Positions 19,391-28,484 are shown, counted from the first letter of the stretch. The stretch: 64,000 bases of DNA from Planctomycetota bacterium (GCA_002862085.1 PKCK01000063.1:1-64000); one strand, 5' to 3'. The notes: a model not told the origin generated them from the letters alone. Program-made: numbers and translations.

Positions 19391-21556
19391 ATGAAGAAAT
19401 CACTGCTCCTAGGAGCGTTCCTCGCCGCGGGCTCCATGGGCCTCGCCGATCTCTCCTTCGGCCATGGCGGAACCTACCGCGGCCCCGGCGACACGGTGCC
19501 CCCCGGCGGCGCTGCGCCCGGTCCTGGCGGCGCCGCTCCCCCGCCCGCCGGCCCCAGCGGTCCGACCTCGCCCGGCCCGACGACTCCCGGCACGCCCGCG
19601 CCGGTGACCCCCGGCCAGACCCCGTCCACTCCGACCCCGAGCACGCCGGTCTCCCAGCGGGGCGGCGACACGGGCCCGGACCTTTCGATCTGGGACTTCT
19701 GGTGGGGCTTCAACAAGGAGCCGTACCTGAACCTGCGTAACAAGGTCCGCTCGATCGGCGTCCAGTCCGGCAGCGACGAGGCGTTCCTCGGCCTCGGCGA
19801 GCAGAAGAAGACCGCGGACTCGCTGCGCCCGGGTGAGGAGCTCATCCGCGCGACGGTCGTGCCCGCGCTCAAGAAGGCGCTGGAGACCGAGGAGCAGAAC
19901 GACATCGTCACCGGCTGCCTCATCGCGCTGGCGAAGATCGGCGACGTGAAGAACGAGGACGGGACCTCCGAGTTCGTCGACATCATCCAGAGCTTCCTCG
20001 CTGCCGAGGAGCAGGAGATCTCCGAGACCGCGGCCCTCGCCCTCGGGATCCTGGCCGACGACCGGTCTGTCCCGGGCCTCGTGGGCCTGATGCTCGACAA
20101 CGACGTCGGCCGCACCCTGATCGGCAACGGTCGCGCGGTTCCTTTCCGGACCCAGTCGTTCGCCGCTTACGGCCTCGGGCTGGTCGGCTATCGCACCGAG
20201 ACCAACGAGATGCGCCAGACGATCGTCGAGCACATCATCGACTTCGTCGAGCAGGGCAGCTTCGCCCAGCCCGACCAGCAGGTCGGCGCGCTCCAGGCCC
20301 TCGGTCTCATCCCGCTGGAGTGGGACAGCACCAGCGAGGCGGCTCAGGAGACCTCGGGCAACGGCGCGATCGCGGCCAACCGCATCGCCGTGCTGGACTA
20401 CCTGATCGGCAAGCTGAACCCCGACGCCAACCGTGGCGGCTTCGCCGACTATCGCGTCCGCGCTCAGGTCCCGATCGCCATCGCGCGTCTCCTGGCGACC
20501 CACGAGGACAAGTTCCCCGTCGACAACGCGGACGCGGTGGCCGTGCGTACGCGCTGCATCGAGGCTCTTCTGCAGGTGGTCGGCAAGAACGCCAAGGAGA
20601 AGCGCGTGGAGGTCCTCCAGTCCGGCGTGATCGCCCTCGGGATGATCGGTAACGCCGCGGACGGCAAGGACGCCTTCACCAAGGACAACGCGCAGATCTT
20701 CAAGGACCTCCAGCGCATCGGGAAGACGGCTGCTGACAACCAGACCGAGTTCTTCGCGCTGATGGCGATGGCCCAGATGGGCAGCCGTCCGGGTCCGGGC
20801 GACAACCCCCGCGGGTTCCAGCCGAAGATCCAGAAGGAGCTCCTCGGCGCCCTCGCCAAGGGCAAGGGCCAGAAGCGCCCGTGGGCCGCGCTGTCACTCG
20901 GCGTCTTCGGCAACGCGCTCAACGAGAACGACGGCGTTCTCGAGCCGGCCGTGACGCTCGCGCTCCGCGATCTCGCGAAGAAGGGCAAGAGCCCCGTCGA
21001 GTACGGCGCCTTCGCCATCGCGCTCGGCCTCCTCAAGGACCAGTCCTCGTCCACCATCCTCGTGGAGAAGCTCGACAAGATGGGCACCGGCCAGGAAGAG
21101 GTCCGCGGCAACATCTGCGTTGGCCTCGGCCTGATGGAGGCCAGCGAGGCGCAGGACATCCTGAACCAGACCGTCACCGAGTCGAAGTTCCGCCCGGCGG
21201 TCCTCAAGCAGGCGGCCGTCGGCCTCGGCCTGCTCGGCGACAAGTCAGCGGTCGGCCTCCTGCTCACGATGCTCGAGGACGCCAAGGGGCTCTCGTCCCA
21301 GGCTGCCATCGCGAGCGCCCTCGGCACCATCGGTGACGTGAGCGCGGTCGACGGCCTCGTGAAGATGCTCGCCGGCGAGACCGAGAAGAAGATGACCGAC
21401 ACCGCCCGCGGCTTCGCCGCCGTGGCCCTCGGCATCACCTGCGACAAGGAGGACTTCCCCTGGAACACCAAGATCGCGGTCAACGCGAACTACCGGGCGA
21501 ACATCCAGACCCTGACCGACGCCGAGACCGGCAACGGCATCCTGGACATCCTCTGA
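19391..21556 (+). CDS. Secreted HEAT-repeat protein, paralogue 1
   Basis: This 721-residue protein starts at ATG 19391 (MKKSLLLGAF...), giving a clear signal peptide of about 25 residues; the longer frame from 19235 is not credible. A Gly/Pro/Thr-rich linker spans about 27-95. A Trp-rich motif (DFWWGFNKEPYLNLR) follows, then about 580 residues of HEAT-like helical repeats, visible as recurrent ALGLLGD, LGIMASG and AIALGLL type segments. The protein ends with TGNGILDIL. HEAT arrays bind other proteins, so a structural or scaffolding role in the envelope is likely, but the partner is unknown. The next gene is a diverged paralogue with the same landmarks; 154 bp separate them, including a terminator-like hairpin. 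Confidence 0.88.
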   Translation: MKKSLLLGAFLAAGSMGLADLSFGHGGTYRGPGDTVPPGGAAPGPGGAAPPPAGPSGPTSPGPTTPGTPAPVTPGQTPSTPTPSTPVSQRGGDTGPDLSIWDFWWGFNKEPYLNLRNKVRSIGVQSGSDEAFLGLGEQKKTADSLRPGEELIRATVVPALKKALETEEQNDIVTGCLIALAKIGDVKNEDGTSEFVDIIQSFLAAEEQEISETAALALGILADDRSVPGLVGLMLDNDVGRTLIGNGRAVPFRTQSFAAYGLGLVGYRTETNEMRQTIVEHIIDFVEQGSFAQPDQQVGALQALGLIPLEWDSTSEAAQETSGNGAIAANRIAVLDYLIGKLNPDANRGGFADYRVRAQVPIAIARLLATHEDKFPVDNADAVAVRTRCIEALLQVVGKNAKEKRVEVLQSGVIALGMIGNAADGKDAFTKDNAQIFKDLQRIGKTAADNQTEFFALMAMAQMGSRPGPGDNPRGFQPKIQKELLGALAKGKGQKRPWAALSLGVFGNALNENDGVLEPAVTLALRDLAKKGKSPVEYGAFAIALGLLKDQSSSTILVEKLDKMGTGQEEVRGNICVGLGLMEASEAQDILNQTVTESKFRPAVLKQAAVGLGLLGDKSAVGLLLTMLEDAKGLSSQAAIASALGTIGDVSAVDGLVKMLAGETEKKMTDTARGFAAVALGITCDKEDFPWNTKIAVNANYRANIQTLTDAETGNGILDIL

Positions 21557-21612
21557 TCGCCCCTCGCGGCGTTCGGCCGGAGTGAAACCCGCTCCGGGCC
21601 GGTCGAATTCGA

Positions 21613-21644
21613 ACAGGCCTCGCACCCCAGGGTGCGGGGCCTGT
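21613..21644 (+). terminator. Hairpin terminator between the HEAT genes
   Basis: Arms ACAGGCCTCGCACCC and GGGTGCGGGGCCTGT pair over about 14 bp with one G-U pair and a tight 4-base loop, 57 bp after the stop of HEAT gene 1. It is followed by CTATAT rather than a full U-run. The near-perfect stem makes it one of the strongest hairpins in the window, probably terminating or attenuating transcription before HEAT gene 2. Confidence 0.6.
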
Positions 21645-21710
21645 CTATATGTGTCGACGGTCCGCAGCTCACCGCCCCTCCCTCATCCCACCCGCGGATC
21701 GATCGCATCC

Positions 21711-23705
21711 ATGCTCCTCGCCCGGAACGCTCGCCATGCACTCGCCGTGGCGCATCTCCTGGTCGGCTCCCTCCTGTCCGCGCAGGCGGTCGCTCAGGAC
21801 CCCCTCTCGCCGCCCCGTGGCTTCTTCGGTCCGGGGCCCGGGGGCGCCTCCGAGGGGGGGCCTGGCGACACCGGCGGCCGGGCGGTGACGGACTCCGCGA
21901 GCTGGACCCGGTGGTGGGCGTTCAACCGGGAGCCCTATCTGCTCGAAGCCCGCGGCATCGACCGGTCAGTGCTCCATCCCGCCCCTCTCGAGCCCGGATG
22001 GAGCGCCCCCGTCTCCCCCTGGCGCCCGGGCGATGCGGCGCTCCACGGAGACGGCGTGCCCGAGATCCTCTCTCGACTCGCGCGCACCAGGGACCTCGAT
22101 GTTCAGCGGGCAGCCGTGATGGCGCTCGCCAAGATCGGACCGCCGCCGAGGGGGTTCGTGATGGCGGATGGCGTCGGGACTCCCCTCGAGGCGATCGAGG
22201 AGCATCTGAGCGCCCGCAACGAGGCAGTGCAGAACGTGGCTGTGCTGAGCCTCGGCGTCCATGGCGGAATGGCCGTGACGCCGCTGCTCGCGTCGATCGC
22301 CCTCGACGAGAAGCCCGGTCGGACGGCGCTGGGCCGGACCGGGAGGATCGACAGGCGGACACGGGCGTTCGCGGCCCACGGGCTCGGGATGGCCGGACAC
22401 GCCACGCCGCGCGCCGTCGAGCGACGCTTCGTGGCGAAGCGCCTGCTCGAACTGCTCGCGGAAGAGCCCGATGAGGCGGAGCTCGCCGCGGCGGCCGTGA
22501 TCGGTCTTGGACAGTGTCCGACTCCCTTCGCCCCTCCGGAGAAAGAGGTGCTCGTTCACCGTCGAATGGTCTTCGACGTGCTGGCCGCCTTCCTCGACGA
22601 CGATCGGTCCGACCTCCGCGCGCGAGCTCAAGCTCCGGTCGCTCTCGCCAGGCAGTGCCTGTGGCCAGCACAGGGGACGGCCGGGTCCATCGCGGCTCGC
22701 GGTGCGCTGCGTCGTCTCGCTCTCGACCGCCTCACGCCGCTGATCGGCGCTCGCGCCAGGACCCACGCGCTCGTGCGCGAGGGCGCCTGCCAGGCGCTCG
22801 GTCTCCTCGTCGGGCATGAGCACGGAGACGCGAGGCTGGCCGGGCGCGATGTGGAGGCCGTCGCCGCGCTCACCCGGACGGCGCTCGAGGGGCAGGAGCG
22901 AGAGGCGGGCCTCTCCATGATCGCCCTCGCCCGTATCGCCGGTCGCGGTCCGCTCCCGGCCGACGCGCTGACGATCGAGCTGCGCACGCAGCTCGGCACC
23001 TGGGCGGCGGACGCCCAGCCCGGCCGTCGACCCTGGGCGCTCCTCGGCCTCGGCGTTCTCCTTCACGAGCGAGCGCGGTCGGGAGCTGCCCCGGCCCTCG
23101 GCTCCCTGGCGCTCCTCGAGGGACGTCTTCACGAGGCCTCCTCGCCCGAGGAGAGGGCTGCCGCGGCCGTTGCCCTGGGGCTCGCCGGCCACGCCGAAGC
23201 GGAGGAGGCGCTCGTGGACGGGCTCGACGAGGGCGACTTCCGGATCCGCGGGCTGCACGCCCTCGCGCTCGCGCTGCTGCCGGCTCCCGGTGCGATTCAG
23301 GACATGCGCGCGATCGTGTCCAGCGGTCTCTACCGCCCCTACCTCGTGCGGGACGTCGCCACCGCCCTCGGCGTCCTGGGGTGTGACGGGCTCGGTCAGC
23401 TCCTCGCTGGCAAGCTCGTCACCGCCCGCTTCATGCCGGAGAAGGTCGCGTCGCTCCAGGCTCTGGCCTGGGTGACGGACCCCGGCGCTCTCGAGACCCT
23501 CGTCAGCGTGTTGAGGCAGAAACGGATTCGAGGCCGCCGGGTCGACGACACATCAAGAGCGTTCGCCATCGCCGCGATGGGCGCGCTCGGGAGCCGTCGA
23601 CCGCTCCCGTTCAATGCGGCATGGGCGCAGGAGATCGTCTGGAACGCAGCACCGCCGTCCCTGCACGAGGCAGAGAGCGGCGGTGGTGTCCTCGACGTGT
23701 TCTGA
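21711..23705 (+). CDS. Secreted HEAT-repeat protein, paralogue 2
   Basis: This 664-residue protein starts at ATG 21711 (MLLARNARHALAV...), which gives a signal peptide ending near LLSAQAVAQD. A short Pro/Gly linker leads to the motif WTRWWAFNREPYLLEAR, equivalent to the Trp-rich motif of paralogue 1. HEAT-like repeats then fill about 100-640. The end (GGGVLDVF) matches the C-terminal motif of paralogue 1 (GNGILDIL), preceded in both by a Pro-x-Asn turn. Sequence identity outside these landmarks is low, so the duplication is old. Function is unknown; an envelope scaffold is inferred from the signal peptide and repeats. Confidence 0.86.
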   Translation: MLLARNARHALAVAHLLVGSLLSAQAVAQDPLSPPRGFFGPGPGGASEGGPGDTGGRAVTDSASWTRWWAFNREPYLLEARGIDRSVLHPAPLEPGWSAPVSPWRPGDAALHGDGVPEILSRLARTRDLDVQRAAVMALAKIGPPPRGFVMADGVGTPLEAIEEHLSARNEAVQNVAVLSLGVHGGMAVTPLLASIALDEKPGRTALGRTGRIDRRTRAFAAHGLGMAGHATPRAVERRFVAKRLLELLAEEPDEAELAAAAVIGLGQCPTPFAPPEKEVLVHRRMVFDVLAAFLDDDRSDLRARAQAPVALARQCLWPAQGTAGSIAARGALRRLALDRLTPLIGARARTHALVREGACQALGLLVGHEHGDARLAGRDVEAVAALTRTALEGQEREAGLSMIALARIAGRGPLPADALTIELRTQLGTWAADAQPGRRPWALLGLGVLLHERARSGAAPALGSLALLEGRLHEASSPEERAAAAVALGLAGHAEAEEALVDGLDEGDFRIRGLHALALALLPAPGAIQDMRAIVSSGLYRPYLVRDVATALGVLGCDGLGQLLAGKLVTARFMPEKVASLQALAWVTDPGALETLVSVLRQKRIRGRRVDDTSRAFAIAAMGALGSRRPLPFNAAWAQEIVWNAAPPSLHEAESGGGVLDVF

Positions 23706-23745
23706 CCCGCGCGCGGATCAGATCACGTGCTCGGCGAGCTCGATC

Positions 23746-24570
23746 TCAGAAGGGCGCGCCAGCCAGGATCCAGTCGCGGACGACGTTGGTGTCGCCGGCG
23801 AAGGTGCCGCCCTGGGGCATCCGGCCTCCGCAGGCCGGGTTGGTGAGCTTCTGGTAGAGCAGGCTGTTTCCCGGGTCGCCGGGGATCACGTAGATCTGGT
23901 TCGCGCAGCAGAAGCCCGAAGGCGCCGAGACGATCTCGGCGTACGCAGTGGCGGCGTCGTTGGCGATGCCGAATCCGCACGTTCCGAACGAAGGTCCGTG
24001 GCAGGCGTTGCACCTGGGGGCATTGATGTTCGCCTGGGTGAGCATCGGGTAGATGTCCGTCGCGAACGAGATGCTCGGCGGCGCGGCGTCGAAGGCGATC
24101 TGGATGCCGGGGCTGAAGTTGCTGAAGCCCGGGGCGGCCGTGTCGCGGTGCCAGAGCTGGAAGTAGACCGTGTCGCCGGGCGCCACCGCGTAGAGGGCGT
24201 TCGAGTTCGGGATGCCGGTGAGGTCGAGGGCCAGGCTCACGTCACCCGTGCTGCCGGAGTTGACGAGAGTCGTGATGCGGCCGAGGCTCCCGCCGATGCA
24301 GAGGTCGCCGTTGGATCCGCCCGGGTTCGGAGCCAGGATCGGGGTCTGGCTCGTGATGAAGAGGCCGAACTGGTTCGCGGGAAGCCCGTCGACCGAGAGG
24401 GTGACGTCGTTCTGCGAGACGTTCGTGCTCCCCGAGGCCGACATGACGGAGGCGGAGCCGGTGCTGTTGGGCTGGCCCGCGCAGAAGATCGTTCCGATCT
24501 GGGCCGAAGCGGACGTGGCGAGGAGCGAGCCCGCGAGGGCGAAGGCGGGGAGAGCGTTGCGAAGGTTCAT
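23746..24570 (-). CDS. Secreted protein with C-terminal cytochrome-c-like heme motif
   Basis: This 274-residue protein starts at ATG 24570 (MNLRNALPAFALAG...) with a signal peptide ending near ATSASAQ. The first half (about 25-165) is a beta-rich domain beginning FCAGQPNSTGSAS, containing ANQFGLFITSQTP and GDLCIGGSLGR; similar domains recur in secreted planctomycete and myxobacterial proteins. The second half starts with SISFATDIYPMLTQ and holds one CNACH heme-binding motif, with Met in GGRMPQGG as a possible second ligand, as in planctomycete DUF1549/PSCyt-associated c-type domains. Extra Cys residues (CGFG, FCCAN, PACGG) surround it. It is probably a periplasmic or surface electron carrier. 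It ends convergent with HEAT gene 2. Confidence 0.78.
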   Translation of the reverse strand: MNLRNALPAFALAGSLLATSASAQIGTIFCAGQPNSTGSASVMSASGSTNVSQNDVTLSVDGLPANQFGLFITSQTPILAPNPGGSNGDLCIGGSLGRITTLVNSGSTGDVSLALDLTGIPNSNALYAVAPGDTVYFQLWHRDTAAPGFSNFSPGIQIAFDAAPPSISFATDIYPMLTQANINAPRCNACHGPSFGTCGFGIANDAATAYAEIVSAPSGFCCANQIYVIPGDPGNSLLYQKLTNPACGGRMPQGGTFAGDTNVVRDWILAGAPF

Positions 24571-24600
24571 CGATGCAGAGCGCCGACACGGGCGCTGGAG

Positions 24601-24632
24601 TTCGAGCAGGGAATATTTCGAGCAGGGAATAT
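24601..24632. repeat. Perfect tandem 16-bp duplication upstream of the cytochrome gene
   Basis: The unit TTCGAGCAGGGAATAT occurs twice with no gap (24601-24616 and 24617-24632), 31-62 bp upstream of the cytochrome-like start codon on the minus strand. Each unit ends in an AT-rich ATATT step rare in this sequence. It could be two adjacent regulator sites or a duplicated promoter element. Confidence 0.6.
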
Positions 24633-24771
24633 CCGTGGAAGCCGTCGGTGCGGCACCCGTTGTTCGAAAGGACGGACCTGGGCGAGGCGCGGTTCCGAGG
24701 AACAAGCGACTCACCGTCCCATCCTTCAAGTTACATCGTGACAATTGCCCGGCCAGTTCGGGCATGTCCTG

Positions 24772-26970
24772 TCAAGCTGTCGCGGCAGCCGATCCGCGCG
24801 AAAAGCCCCAAATCGCGACGGCGAGGGCCGCCGCCGCGAGCAGGAGCGCAGCGCGGGCCCGGATCAAGGCGCCGTCGGCGCCGGCGGCCCCCAGGCTCGC
24901 CTCGCTCTCGAACCGGGAGTAGCGGGCCAGGGTCGGTTCCCAGGCGCGATCTCCGTCCACGAGCGACCTGAGCCGGTCGAGGCGAGTCCGGGATGCGGAG
25001 TTCGCGCCCACGGCGTAGCCGCAGTCGATCGCGAGGGCGAGGAGCCCGAGGTCGTTCGGGGCTTCGAGCAGGGCCTCCGTCGCGATCTCCAGCGCCGCGA
25101 GCGGTGAGCCCGCGCGCCAGTGCAGATCCGCGAGCACTCTCCCGCGAGTCCCCGGATCCGAGATCTCGTCCGCGGTCGCCAGCGCGTCGGTGAACTCCCA
25201 TCGACCGAGAGCCGCCCTCGCCGCCTCCTCCCGAGCAGCATCCGTCTCATCGATCGCCGCGACAGCGGACCGCTCCGGTGCAGGCTCGCGGGCGATGTCC
25301 AGCGCCGACAGATGGGCGGCGGCCGCGGAGATCGAACGCGCCTGGAGCGTTGCGGTGGACCCGATGTCGTCCCGAAGCGGCCCGGCGCCGCTGCCGCTCC
25401 TGACCCACGCACCGGGCACCTCCAGCGTCGCGACGAGGCGACCGAGGCCGTACGGGAGCGTCGCGGGCCGCGAGCCGAAGGAGCGCTCTCCGGGCCGGGG
25501 GACTCTCCCGTCGCGTCGCGCGAAGATCACCCAGTTCCTCGAGAGCGGCACCCGCCCGAGGAAGACCTCATCCCCGAAGGCTGCGGCGACGCTGGCCGAC
25601 AGCGCTTGCACGATGGGGTCCTCTGATCCGAATCCGCCGACGTTGACCGTCAGCCAGCCACCAGCCGAGAGCCGCTTCCGATACTCCCGGAAGGCCTCCA
25701 CGGTGGCGAGGTGGTGCGGGACCTCCATGTTGTTCGCGTACGCGTCGAGGATGATCTGATCGAACGAGCCCTCCATGAACGCGAGGGCCGCGCGTCCGTC
25801 CAGACCTCCCGCGGCGACACGCCCAGGGGCCTCGGCTTCGAGCTCGAAGTGCTCCTGCGCGATCCGCAGGACCGCCTCATCGACCTCGACGCCCACGGTC
25901 TCCAGCGCGGTGCCTGCGGGGACGACGCCCTCCAGCACCCTCACCGCGGTCCCCGCTCCCAGGCCGATCACCAGTGCGCGCCAGCGCTCCGGATCCTGTC
26001 CGCGCTCCAGCGCGGTCCAGCCCACCGGCAGCGCGAAGAGGTTGTAGTAGTAGCCCTCGGGGAGCAGTCCGGGCGTGGGGACCCAGACCGACTGGAAGGA
26101 GTCGAGCGCCTCGTTGACCCGCAGGATGCGCATCGGGGCCCCGTCGGGCCCCTCCACCTCCACCGCCCGGATCGACTGCATAGGAGATTCGACCGCGGCG
26201 AGGAGCGCCCCTTCGCCGGAGTGAGCGCGACTCGCAGCATCGGTGCCGAGGGCCGCGCCACAGAGCAGGACGGTGAGTCCGGCTGCCGCTCTGTTCGCCG
26301 CTCCCGGACGGCCGGCCCGCAGGACGAGCAGAGCGCCGACGCCCAGGAGCGACAGCGAGGCGAGGACGTAGGTCGCGGCGATCCCGAGGGTCGGGATCGC
26401 CCAGTGGGTCGTTCCGAAGGTCCCCACCAGGCTGCCGACGGTCGAGGCGGCCAGCACGCGCCCGCCCGCTGCTCCGGCGGCCCCACCACGGCGACGCTGG
26501 AGCGACTCCACGGCCAAGGGCCCCGCGCAGCCGAGAGCCGCCGCGGCGGGGAGGAACAGGAGGGCGGCGCAGGCCAGGCTCCCCCACACCAGAACGCCGG
26601 CCGCGCGGTGCAGTGGCACGCCGCTCGGCATCAGGAGCTCGGCGACGGGACGCGCCGCGGGGAGGAGCGCCGCCGACAGGAGCCCGGCGAGGACGAGGAC
26701 CGTGCCCAGCTTCCGCTGAGGGTGCTCTCCGGCTGCCAGCCGGGCGCCGAGGGCGTATCCGAGGGCGAGCGCGGCGAGCACGACCCCGATGACGTTCGTC
26801 CAGACGCTGCTCGACGTCCCGAACCAGGGCGCCAGAACACGGACGGCCCCCAGCTCCACCACCATGGTCGCCGCTCCGGCGAGCCCGACGATCAGGAGCA
26901 GAGGGCCCTCCCCCACGCCGCCGCCCCGATCCTCGCGGGGCTCTGCGGCGTCCGCCAGGGGTTCGCTCAC
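24772..26970 (-). CDS. Membrane-fused spermidine-synthase-like protein
   Basis: This 732-residue protein starts at GTG 26970, overlapping the preceding stop as GTGA. Residues about 22-245 hold some seven or eight hydrophobic helices with the MVVELGAVRVLAPWFG signature typical of fused MFS/spermidine-synthase proteins. A Rossmann methyltransferase-like domain follows (about 255-480), with SAM-type motif VIGLGAGT (334-341), acidic GVEVDE and LDAYANNMEVPHHL with Asp409, equivalent to spermidine synthase active-site Asp. The remainder is soluble, TPR-like helices (about 570-700), then a final membrane helix (about 706-724). True polyamine synthesis is uncertain for such fusions; the substrate is unknown and putrescine genes are not nearby. 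Confidence 0.82.
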   Translation of the reverse strand: MSEPLADAAEPREDRGGGVGEGPLLLIVGLAGAATMVVELGAVRVLAPWFGTSSSVWTNVIGVVLAALALGYALGARLAAGEHPQRKLGTVLVLAGLLSAALLPAARPVAELLMPSGVPLHRAAGVLVWGSLACAALLFLPAAAALGCAGPLAVESLQRRRGGAAGAAGGRVLAASTVGSLVGTFGTTHWAIPTLGIAATYVLASLSLLGVGALLVLRAGRPGAANRAAAGLTVLLCGAALGTDAASRAHSGEGALLAAVESPMQSIRAVEVEGPDGAPMRILRVNEALDSFQSVWVPTPGLLPEGYYYNLFALPVGWTALERGQDPERWRALVIGLGAGTAVRVLEGVVPAGTALETVGVEVDEAVLRIAQEHFELEAEAPGRVAAGGLDGRAALAFMEGSFDQIILDAYANNMEVPHHLATVEAFREYRKRLSAGGWLTVNVGGFGSEDPIVQALSASVAAAFGDEVFLGRVPLSRNWVIFARRDGRVPRPGERSFGSRPATLPYGLGRLVATLEVPGAWVRSGSGAGPLRDDIGSTATLQARSISAAAAHLSALDIAREPAPERSAVAAIDETDAAREEAARAALGRWEFTDALATADEISDPGTRGRVLADLHWRAGSPLAALEIATEALLEAPNDLGLLALAIDCGYAVGANSASRTRLDRLRSLVDGDRAWEPTLARYSRFESEASLGAAGADGALIRARAALLLAAAALAVAIWGFSRGSAAATA

Positions 26971-28289
26971 TTGGGCGCGCCCGAGTCGTCCGACTCGGCT
27001 CGCGCGACCGCGGGAAGGTGGAACTGCTTCGTCGCGACGAAGGTGCGACCCGCGTCGTTCTTCCCCTGAGCGAGGAACTTCAGGAACGTGTTCACGCTTC
27101 GGGGGAAGGTGTTCTTCGAGGTGACGCCGTTGGCGATGACGGTGACGGGCTTGGACATGTCCACGAGATCGTCACAGAAGAAGACCGAGACCTCACGGAT
27201 CCCGCTCGACGTCAGCGTGATGGTGTTGGTCTCGCGATCCACCTCGGCCTCGACGCGCACGCCTTCCGTGTCGGAGACGGGCGCGAACTGGATCCAGTGC
27301 GATCGATACGGGTACTTGCCCTGGGGCACGACCGTGATCTTCGTCGGGTAGTTGGCTCGGGTCTTGTCGCCGATCCAGGCGATGAACTCCGCCTCCGCGG
27401 CGTCGGGGTCCAGGACGATCACCTCTTCCAGGCCTGCCGCCTTGGCTCGATCGACGAAGGCCGACGCCCGGCCGCCGCCGCCCGAGATGAGCACCGGGGT
27501 GTGTCTGAGATTCTCCGGCTCGAGGCCCTCTCCTGCGTCGCTGGCCCAGGCGAAGGCACCGGCGAAGCGGTCCGGCGAGGAGTGAGCCATCGCGAGAGCG
27601 GCCTCGCCGCCGCGGCCGCGCCCGCCGATGAAGACGCGGTCGGCGTCGACGGCCCAGGTCTTGGTCACGAAGCGCAGGGTGAGGAGGATCGCGCGGCGGC
27701 CCTCACTCTCGGTCCACGACTTGGAGTCGCCGGGCATCTTCGGCGACGCGATGACCACCTTCTCCTTGAAGCCGTTGTCGATCCAGCTCTGCTGGATGTG
27801 CTCCTGCGGGTTCTTCCCCTCCTCGGGGATGGAGAGGATGAGGGTGACGGGCTCCTTGCCCTTGTACTTGGTCGGTGACCAGACCGCGTACTCGACGTCG
27901 AAGTCCCCGAACTTCTCCGACTGCAGGGTCACCTTGCCGTTGACCCGCTTCGGGGCCTTCTTCGCGTAGTTGTTCGCGAGGAAGACGGTCATCCCGAGGT
28001 CAGCGGGCGAGGCGAGGAGATCTCCGCCGCGGAGGCGCTTGTCGTTCACCTTGATCAGGGCCTCACGGAAGTCCTGCTCGGATTCGAGGGTGTCTTCGCC
28101 GGCCTCGGCGTCCGCGAACCACGCTCCGAGCTTCTTGGCGAGGGGCCCCAGATCGCGGTCCTTGAGGAGGCGCTCCGTCTCCTGGGCCATCGGCGCGGCC
28201 GAAGGGGCGGCGCTGGCCGCGCCACCCGCCAGGGAGGTGGCTCCGCAGAGAGCGGAGCCGATGAGGAGTGCGATGGTCGATCGTTGCAT
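26967..28289 (-). CDS. Secreted alpha/beta-hydrolase-like protein lacking the nucleophile Ser
   Basis: This protein has about 440 residues from ATG 28289 (MQRSTIALLIGS...); ATG 28295 or 28325 are alternatives. A signal peptide ends near GGAASAAPSA. The central part (about 120-330) looks like an esterase/PHB-depolymerase-type alpha/beta hydrolase: LILSIPEEG strand, DADRVFIGG strand before the elbow, and RHTPVLISGGGG. The nucleophile elbow, normally GxSxG, reads GRGRG here, so the Ser position is Gly. Catalysis by the usual route is therefore unlikely. It may be a binding or scaffold protein. Its stop overlaps the start of the spermidine-synthase-like gene, so the two are co-translated. Confidence 0.72.
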   Translation of the reverse strand: MQRSTIALLIGSALCGATSLAGGAASAAPSAAPMAQETERLLKDRDLGPLAKKLGAWFADAEAGEDTLESEQDFREALIKVNDKRLRGGDLLASPADLGMTVFLANNYAKKAPKRVNGKVTLQSEKFGDFDVEYAVWSPTKYKGKEPVTLILSIPEEGKNPQEHIQQSWIDNGFKEKVVIASPKMPGDSKSWTESEGRRAILLTLRFVTKTWAVDADRVFIGGRGRGGEAALAMAHSSPDRFAGAFAWASDAGEGLEPENLRHTPVLISGGGGRASAFVDRAKAAGLEEVIVLDPDAAEAEFIAWIGDKTRANYPTKITVVPQGKYPYRSHWIQFAPVSDTEGVRVEAEVDRETNTITLTSSGIREVSVFFCDDLVDMSKPVTVIANGVTSKNTFPRSVNTFLKFLAQGKNDAGRTFVATKQFHLPAVARAESDDSGAPK

Positions 28290-28484
28290 GCGCATGTGTC
28301 GGGGCTGGCCCGTGGGCCGCGTCAAGGCTACGCGGGTGTTCCGCGGGTCGTAGGGGCGTGGTCGGAGCGCGTCACATCGTGGGCTCGAAATCGTCCCGCG
28401 ACAAGTCGGCGCTGGTCTGGTGTCGAAGGAGCGTGCTCCGCGCGCGCCTCGATGGCGTCAGAGGCTCGCGGCGGACCCCTCGGG

